Below, piece by piece: positions 50,509-64,000 of a stretch of 64,000 nt of DNA. Source of the DNA: Nocardioides aromaticivorans (GTDB lineage Bacteria > Actinomycetota > Actinomycetes > Propionibacteriales > Nocardioidaceae). The position numbers and the translations under genes were made by a program. Each line of letters starts with the position of its first letter. The stretch's first letter is position 1. The notes under the pieces were generated by a model. That model worked only from the letters and a program-made list of their open reading frames with translations, was not told where the DNA came from and searched no databases. Location of the stretch: assembly GCF_013408525.1 (NCBI RefSeq), contig NZ_JACBZM010000001.1, positions 4,408,501 to 4,472,500 on the forward strand, in the 5' to 3' direction.

Positions 50509-51120
50509 ATGACCGACCTGCCGCAGCCCGCCGACGACCTGCGGACCTACCTGGCCCGCGCGCGCGAGGCCATCCTCTGGAAGCTCGACGGGCTGGGGGA
50601 GCGGGCGGTGCGGTTGCCGCGCACGCCGACGGGCACCAGCCTGCTCGGCATCGTGCTGCACTGCGCCAACGTCGAGATCGGCTACTTCGCCCCCACCTTC
50701 GGGCGGACCTTCCCGGAGCGCGACCACCCGGCGGTCGTGCCCGAGGACGCCTACGACACCGACCCGCAGGCCGACTGGACCGTCCCCGCCGAGATCTCCA
50801 CGGCCGAGCTCGTCGCCTTCTACGGCCGGGTCGCCGCCTTCACCGACGCGGCCTTCGACGAGCTCCCACTCGACGCCAGGGGCCGGGTGCCGTGGTGGCC
50901 GGAGGGCCGTGCCGAGGCGAGCCTGCACCAGGTCGCGGTGCACGTGCTGGCCGACCTGCACCGCCACGCGGGGCACGCCGACATCCTCCGGGAGGGCATC
51001 GACGGCGCCGCCGGGCTGACCCCCGCCGTCCCCAACCTCCCCGACGCCGCCGGGTGGCCGTCGTACGTCGCCCGGGTCACCACGATCGCCGAGCAGTTCC
51101 CGGCTGACGACGCCGGCTGA
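50509..51120 (+). CDS. DinB-family protein (mycothiol-transferase-like)
   Basis: This 203-residue protein has a DinB-like four-helix bundle. Possible metal ligands are His in VLHCANVEIGYF (about 47-58), His in ASLHQVAVHVLADLHRHAGHADILRE (two or more His near 142-156) and the terminal WPSYVARV. This arrangement is seen in DUF664/DUF1706-type mycothiol-dependent enzymes. The ATG at 50509 overlaps nothing but lies 4 nt after the kinase stop. Substrate unknown. Confidence 0.75.
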   Translation: MTDLPQPADDLRTYLARAREAILWKLDGLGERAVRLPRTPTGTSLLGIVLHCANVEIGYFAPTFGRTFPERDHPAVVPEDAYDTDPQADWTVPAEISTAELVAFYGRVAAFTDAAFDELPLDARGRVPWWPEGRAEASLHQVAVHVLADLHRHAGHADILREGIDGAAGLTPAVPNLPDAAGWPSYVARVTTIAEQFPADDAG

Positions 51121-51164
51121 GGACGCCAGCCGATACCGGTTCGCGGGCAGGGGCCCCTGCTTCC

Positions 51165-51170
51165 TAGACT
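51165..51170 (+). promoter_or_regulatory. Putative -10 box of pheS-pheT
   Basis: TAGACT ends 9 nt before the pheS ATG. A leaderless or very short leader would rule out a T-box or peptide attenuator here. Confidence 0.5.
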
Positions 51171-51179
51171 TGCCGCACG

Positions 51180-52300
51180 ATGTCTGGCCCTAACACTGAC
51201 TACGACCCCGTGGAGGTCGCCGCCGTGAGCCCTGCCGAGGTGGAGGCCGCGCGCGACGCCGCACTGGCCGCGATCGCCGCCGCCGCCGACCTGGAGCAGC
51301 TCAAGGCGGTGCGCACCGAGCACGCCGGTGACCGCTCTCCGCTGGCGCTGGCCAACCGCGAGATCGGCGCGCTGCCGCCGCAGGCCCGCAAGGAGGCCGG
51401 CCAGCGGGTCGGCCAGGCCCGGGGTGCCGTCAACCAGGCGCTCGCCGCCCGCCAGGTCGAGCTCGAGGCCGAGAACGAGGCGCGGATCCTGGTCGAGGAG
51501 GCCGTGGACGTCACGCTGCCCACGGACCGCGACCCGGTCGGTGCGCGCCACCCGCTCACCACGGGCTCCGAGCTGATCGCGGACATCTTCGTCGCCATGG
51601 GCTGGGAGGTCGCCGAGGGTCCGGTCATCGAGGCCGAGTGGCTCAACTTCGACGCGCTCAACCTCGGCCCGGACCACCCGGCCCGCACCATGCAGGACAC
51701 CTTCTGGACCGACCCCGCGGACGACCACCTCGTCCTGCGCACGCACACCAGCCCGGTCCAGGCGCGCACCATGCTGACCCGCGGTGTCAGCGAAGGGGCC
51801 CCGATCTACGTCGTGTGCCCCGGTCGCGTCTTCCGCACCGACGAGTACGACGCCACGCACTCGCCGATGTTCCACCAGGTCGAGGGCCTCGCCATCGACG
51901 AGGGCATCTCGATGGCCCACCTCAAGGGCACGCTCGACCACTTCGCGAGCCAGATGTTCGGCGAGGGCATCACGACGCGCTTCCGGCCGTCGTACTTCCC
52001 GTTCACCGAGCCGTCGGCCGAGGTCGACCTGGTCTGCTTCGTCTGCCGGGGCACCGGGCTCAACGACGCCGGCTCCGACCCGTGCCGCACCTGTCGCGGC
52101 GAGGGCTGGATCGAGTGGGGTGGCTGCGGCATCGTCAACCCGCGCGTCCTCCAGGCCTGTGGCGTCGACTCGACGCGCTACTCCGGCTTCGCGTTCGGCA
52201 TGGGCATCGACCGGACCCTGATGTTCCGGCACGGCCTCGAGGACCTGCGCACCCTCTTCGAGGGCGACGTGCGCTTCACGACTGCATTCGGGAGTGAACT

Positions 52301-52304
<4 letters not shown>
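51180..52304 (+). CDS. pheS: Phenylalanine-tRNA ligase alpha subunit
   Basis: This 374-residue class II synthetase subunit has an N-terminal coiled coil (15-105). Motif 2 is in HTSPVQARTM...PGRVFRTDEYDATHSPMFHQVEG and motif 3 in GFAFGMGIDRTLMFRHGLEDLR. Residues near 285-305 hold two CxxC pairs (CFVCRG, CRTCRG), the zinc-ribbon-like insert seen in actinobacterial PheS. Some 11 extra N-terminal residues precede the usual start. It overlaps pheT by 4 nt. Confidence 0.96.
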
Positions 52305-56294
<3,990 letters not shown>

Positions 56295-56317
56295 CCCTCC
56301 GCAAAGGAACCACCACC

Positions 56318-57475
56318 ATGAGCGTCACCCACCCCGCCGGCTTCGTCGCCGCCGGCGCCGCGATCGGCCTGAAGGCCAGCGGCAACAAGGACTTCGCCCT
56401 CGTCGTCAACCAGGGTCCCACCTTCGACTCCGCGACCGTCTTCACCAGCAATCGGTGCAAGGCCAACCCGGTGCTATGGAGCGAGCAGGTCGTCAAGGAC
56501 GGCGTCGTGCGCGCCGTCATCCTCAACTCCGGTGGCGCCAACTGCTACACCGGTCCCGAGGGCTTCCTGACCACCCACCAGGTGGCCGAGGAGGTCGGCA
56601 AGGCCCTCGACATCGGCGCCGGCGACGTCGTGGTCTGCTCGACCGGGCTGATCGGCCTGGCCAACGACCGGCAGCAGCTGCTCGACGGTGTCCACACCCT
56701 GCACGCGCAGCTGTCCGCCGACGGCGGCAACGACGCGGCCGAGGCGATCATGACGACCGACACCGTCAGCAAGCAGGTGGTCGTCGAGGGTCCCGACGGC
56801 GCCTGGTCGATCGGCGGCATGGCCAAGGGGGCCGGCATGCTGGCCCCGGCGCTGGCCACGATGCTCGTCGTCATCACCACCGACGCCGTCGTGCCCGCCG
56901 CGCAGCTTGACGCCTCGCTGCGGGCCGCGACCCGGGTCAGCTTCGACCGGCTCGACTCCGACGGCTGCCAGTCGACCAACGACACCGTGACCCTGATGGC
57001 GAGCGGCGCGTCGGGGGTGACGCCGACGGCCGAGGAGTTCACCGCGGCGCTGACCGACCTGTGCACCCAGCTCGCCCGCCAGCTGCTCGCCGACGCCGAG
57101 GGCGCGGACCACGAGATCGCGATCACCACCCTGAACGCCGCCACCGAGGACGACGCCGTCGAGGTCGGCCGGAGCGTGGCGCGGAGCAACCTCTTCAAGG
57201 CCGCCGTGTTCGGCAAGGACCCCAACTGGGGCCGGGTCCTGGCCTCGGTCGGTACGACGAGCGCCGCCTTCGACCCCGCCGACCTCGACGTCGCGATGAA
57301 CGGCGTCTGGGTGTGCCGCAACAGCACCCCCGCCGAGGACCCGTCCCTCGTCGACCTGAGCCCCCGGGCCGTGACGGTCACCATCGACCTCAAGGCCGGC
57401 GACGCGGAGGCCACGGTGTGGACGAACGACCTCACCCACGCCTACGTCCACGAGAACAGCGCCTACAGCTCATGA
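56318..57475 (+). CDS. argJ: ArgJ, glutamate N-acetyltransferase
   Basis: This 385-residue Ntn-fold proenzyme has [21 protein letters not shown] and the autocleavage site ATMLV near 188-192, where Thr becomes the nucleophile of the beta chain. The C-terminal segment has [16 protein letters not shown]. It recycles acetyl from N-acetylornithine to glutamate and may also use acetyl-CoA; no separate argA is in the operon. ATG preceded by AAAGGAAC. Overlaps argB by 4 nt. Confidence 0.95.
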   Translation: MSVTHPAGFVAAGAAIGLKASGNKDFALVVNQGPTFDSATVFTSNRCKANPVLWSEQVVKDGVVRAVILNSGGANCYTGPEGFLTTHQVAEEVGKALDIGAGDVVVCSTGLIGLANDRQQLLDGVHTLHAQLSADGGNDAAEAIMTTDTVSKQVVVEGPDGAWSIGGMAKGAGMLAPALATMLVVITTDAVVPAAQLDASLRAATRVSFDRLDSDGCQSTNDTVTLMASGASGVTPTAEEFTAALTDLCTQLARQLLADAEGADHEIAITTLNAATEDDAVEVGRSVARSNLFKAAVFGKDPNWGRVLASVGTTSAAFDPADLDVAMNGVWVCRNSTPAEDPSLVDLSPRAVTVTIDLKAGDAEATVWTNDLTHAYVHENSAYSS

Positions 57476-58407
57476 GCGAGGACAAGATGAGCGAGCCCGG
57501 CAAGCCGGACCCCTACAAGGCGGCGACCCTCGCGGGCGCCCTGCCGTGGCTGAAGGCCTACCACGGCAAGGTCGTGGTGGTGAAGTACGGCGGCAACGCC
57601 ATGACCGACGACACGCTCAAGCGGGCCTTCGCCGAGGACATCGCCTTCCTCCGCTTCGCCGGCTTCCGGCCCGTCGTCGTCCACGGCGGCGGCCCCCAGA
57701 TCTCCCAGATGCTCGACCGGCTCGGCATCGAGTCGGAGTTCCGCGGCGGCCTGCGGGTGACCACGCCGGAGGCCATGGACGTCGTCCGGATGGTGCTGGT
57801 CGGCCAGGTCCAGCGCGAGCTCGTCGGGCTGATCAACGAGCACGGCCCGCTGGCCGTCGGCCTCTCGGGCGAGGACGCCCACCTGTTCACCGCCGAGCAG
57901 ACCGGCACCGTCGTCGACGGTGAGGAGGTCGACCTCGGCCTGGTGGGGGAGGTCGCCCAGGTCCGCCCCGAGTCGGTGCTCGACCTGATCGAGGCCGGCC
58001 GCGTGCCGGTCGTGTCCAGCGTCGCGCCCGATGCGGACGGCGTCGTACACAACGTCAATGCGGACTCCGCCGCCGCGTCGCTCGCGATCGCGCTGGGTGC
58101 CGAGAAGCTGCTCGTGCTGACCGACGTCGAGGGCCTGTACCTCGACTGGCCGGACCCCGAGGAGGTCATCGGCGAGATCAGCCCGGAGGCGCTGGAGGAG
58201 ATCCTGCCGACGCTCGCGAGCGGCATGATCCCCAAGATGAGCGCCTGCCTGCAGGCCGTGCGCGGCGGGGTCGGCCGCGCGACGGTCGTCGACGGCCGGC
58301 AGGAGCACGCGGTGCTGCTGGAACTGTTCACCGACGAGGGCGTCGGCACCCAGGTGCTGCCCGGCGTGACCACCAAGACCCGCAAGGCCCGGGAGATCGT
58401 CCAGTGA
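57472..58407 (+). CDS. argB: ArgB, N-acetylglutamate kinase
   Basis: This 311-residue amino acid kinase has [11 protein letters not shown] near the N-terminus, [10 protein letters not shown], the [12 protein letters not shown] substrate loop and [10 protein letters not shown]. The roughly 20-residue N-terminal helix (from [18 protein letters not shown]) is the type that mediates hexamer formation and arginine feedback inhibition. ATG 57472 overlaps the argJ stop; ATG 57487 is an alternative start. Confidence 0.95.
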   Translation: MSEDKMSEPGKPDPYKAATLAGALPWLKAYHGKVVVVKYGGNAMTDDTLKRAFAEDIAFLRFAGFRPVVVHGGGPQISQMLDRLGIESEFRGGLRVTTPEAMDVVRMVLVGQVQRELVGLINEHGPLAVGLSGEDAHLFTAEQTGTVVDGEEVDLGLVGEVAQVRPESVLDLIEAGRVPVVSSVAPDADGVVHNVNADSAAASLAIALGAEKLLVLTDVEGLYLDWPDPEEVIGEISPEALEEILPTLASGMIPKMSACLQAVRGGVGRATVVDGRQEHAVLLELFTDEGVGTQVLPGVTTKTRKAREIVQ

Positions 58408-59605
58408 CCGCGACCGATGCCGGCAACGCCGCATGGACCGAGCGCTACACCGGCGCGCTGATGAACACCTTCGGCCCGCCGAAGCTCGTGCTCACGCGCG
58501 GCGAGGGCGCGCACGTCTGGGACGCCGACGGCCGTGAGTACGTCGACCTGCTCGGCGGCATCGCCGTCAACGCCCTCGGCCACGCCCACCCGCGGCTGGT
58601 CGAGGCCGTGACGACCCAGCTGCGGACGCTCGGCCACATCTCGAACTTCTTCGCCAGCGAGCCGCAGATCGCGCTCGCGGAGCGGCTGGTCGGGCTGCTC
58701 GGCACCGAGGCCCGGGTGTTCTTCACCAACTCTGGCGCGGAGGCCAACGAGGCGGCCTTCAAGCTGACCCGGCGCACCGGCCGGACGCGGATCGTCGCCA
58801 CCACGGGCTCCTTCCACGGCCGGACGATGGGCGCGCTCGCGCTCACCTCGAAGCAGGCCTACCGCGAGCCCTTCGAGCCGCTGCCCGGCGACGTCACGTT
58901 CGTCGAGTACGGCGACGTGGCGGCCCTCGAGGCCGCGGTCGACGACACGACGGCAGCCGTGCTCATCGAGCCGGTCCAGGGCGAGGCCGGGGTGATCGTG
59001 CCGCCGCGCGACTACCTCCCCGCTGCGCAGCGGATCGCCCACGACCACGGCGCGCTGCTGTGGCTCGACGAGATCCAGACCGGCATCGGCCGGACCGGCG
59101 CGTGGTTCGCGCACCAGCACCCGGACCTGGTCTCGGCGCCCGTCGTACCGGACATCGTGACGCTGGCCAAGGGCCTCGCCGGCGGCATCCCGATCGGTGC
59201 CTGCCTCGCCACCCACGGTTCCGGGAAGCTCTTCGACCCGGGCAACCACGGCACGACCTTCGGCGGCAACCCGGTCGCCGCCGCGGCCGCGCTGGCGGTC
59301 CTCGACGTGATCGGCGAGGACGGCTTCCTGGCCCGGGTCACCGAGGCGGGGGAGCGGCTCATGGCCGTCGCGGCCGCCGACCGGCGCGTCGTCGAGACCC
59401 GCGGCGCCGGCCTGCTCGTCGGCCTGACGCTGGCCGAGCCGAAGGCCGCCGAGGTCGTCACGGCCGCCCAGGACGCGGGCTTCATCGTCAACGGCGCGAC
59501 CCCCGAGCGGGTGCGGATGGCGCCGCCGCTGGTGCTGACGGACGCCGACATCGACGCCTTCGGCGCCGCGTGGCCGGGCATCCTCGCCAGCGCGGGGGTG
59601 CAGGG

Positions 59606-59609
<4 letters not shown>
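58404..59609 (+). CDS. argD: ArgD, acetylornithine aminotransferase
   Basis: This 401-residue class III aminotransferase has the glycine-rich [27 protein letters not shown] and [14 protein letters not shown]. The Schiff-base lysine is in [12 protein letters not shown] and the segment [15 protein letters not shown] follows. It converts N-acetylglutamate semialdehyde to N-acetylornithine. GTG start inside the argB stop (GTGA); its end overlaps argF by 4 nt. Confidence 0.95.

Positions 59610-64000
<4,391 letters not shown>

Overview
The window is high-GC, gene-dense chromosome from an actinobacterium of the Nocardioides type (order Propionibacteriales is my best guess). The base composition, many GTG starts, 1-4 nt stop/start overlaps, a mycolata-like Mce4 steroid importer under KstR control, an actinobacterial infC-rpmI-rplT/pheST block and a Nocardioides-like TGGTTGAGGT intergenic repeat all point that way. 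I see no tRNA, rRNA, CRISPR array, insertion sequence or prophage.

Region 1 (1-30320) is a steroid/cholesterol catabolic locus. It holds the complete mce4 uptake operon (two YrbE permeases, six Mce proteins, two Mce-associated proteins), a ferredoxin reductase/flavoprotein/ferredoxin/Hsd4A/SDR operon, the repressor gene kstR, and fadE34 (chsE3). A LipC-like esterase, a WS/DGAT acyltransferase and an alpha/beta hydrolase follow, then an igr-type operon for removal of the last side-chain propionyl unit. In that operon FadE28 and FadE29 are fused and ChsH2 is split into two genes, followed by ChsH1 and Ltp2. Six KstR-type operators (TnnAACnnGTTnnA; four fit fully, two have one mismatch) lie at the divergent promoters. 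A four-gene cluster of unknown function (GT4 glycosyltransferase, methyltransferase, prenyltransferase/cyclase-like protein, methyltransferase) sits between kstR and fadE34, bounded by two of these operators.

Region 2 (30333-36402) has a cupin, a 47-residue membrane protein, an FMN riboswitch controlling ribD-ribE-ribBA-ribH, then hisE-hisG and a PH-like membrane protein.

Region 3 (36568-43720) is a Ter stress module: two TerD proteins, a CitE/HpcH-like enzyme, a PRTase-TRSP protein, a StiP/PRTase protein and a HAD phosphatase on the plus strand, converging on a helical protein. A 48-bp tandem duplication lies exactly at the convergent junction.

Region 4 (43781-54778) carries an aldose epimerase-like protein, a P-loop kinase, a PLP enzyme and an SseB protein. 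It continues with infC (AUC start, structured leader with attenuator), rpmI, rplT, a TrmH/SpoU methyltransferase with a perfect terminator hairpin inside its coding sequence, a PAS histidine kinase, a DinB protein and pheS-pheT.

Region 5 (54797-64000) is an arginine operon: argC, a CASTOR-like ACT protein, argJ, argB, argD, argF, argR, a long E. coli-type argG, a Nudix gene and argH (cut by the window end). Many genes across the window have a TAnnnT -10 box only 6-9 nt before the start codon, so leaderless mRNAs are probably common.
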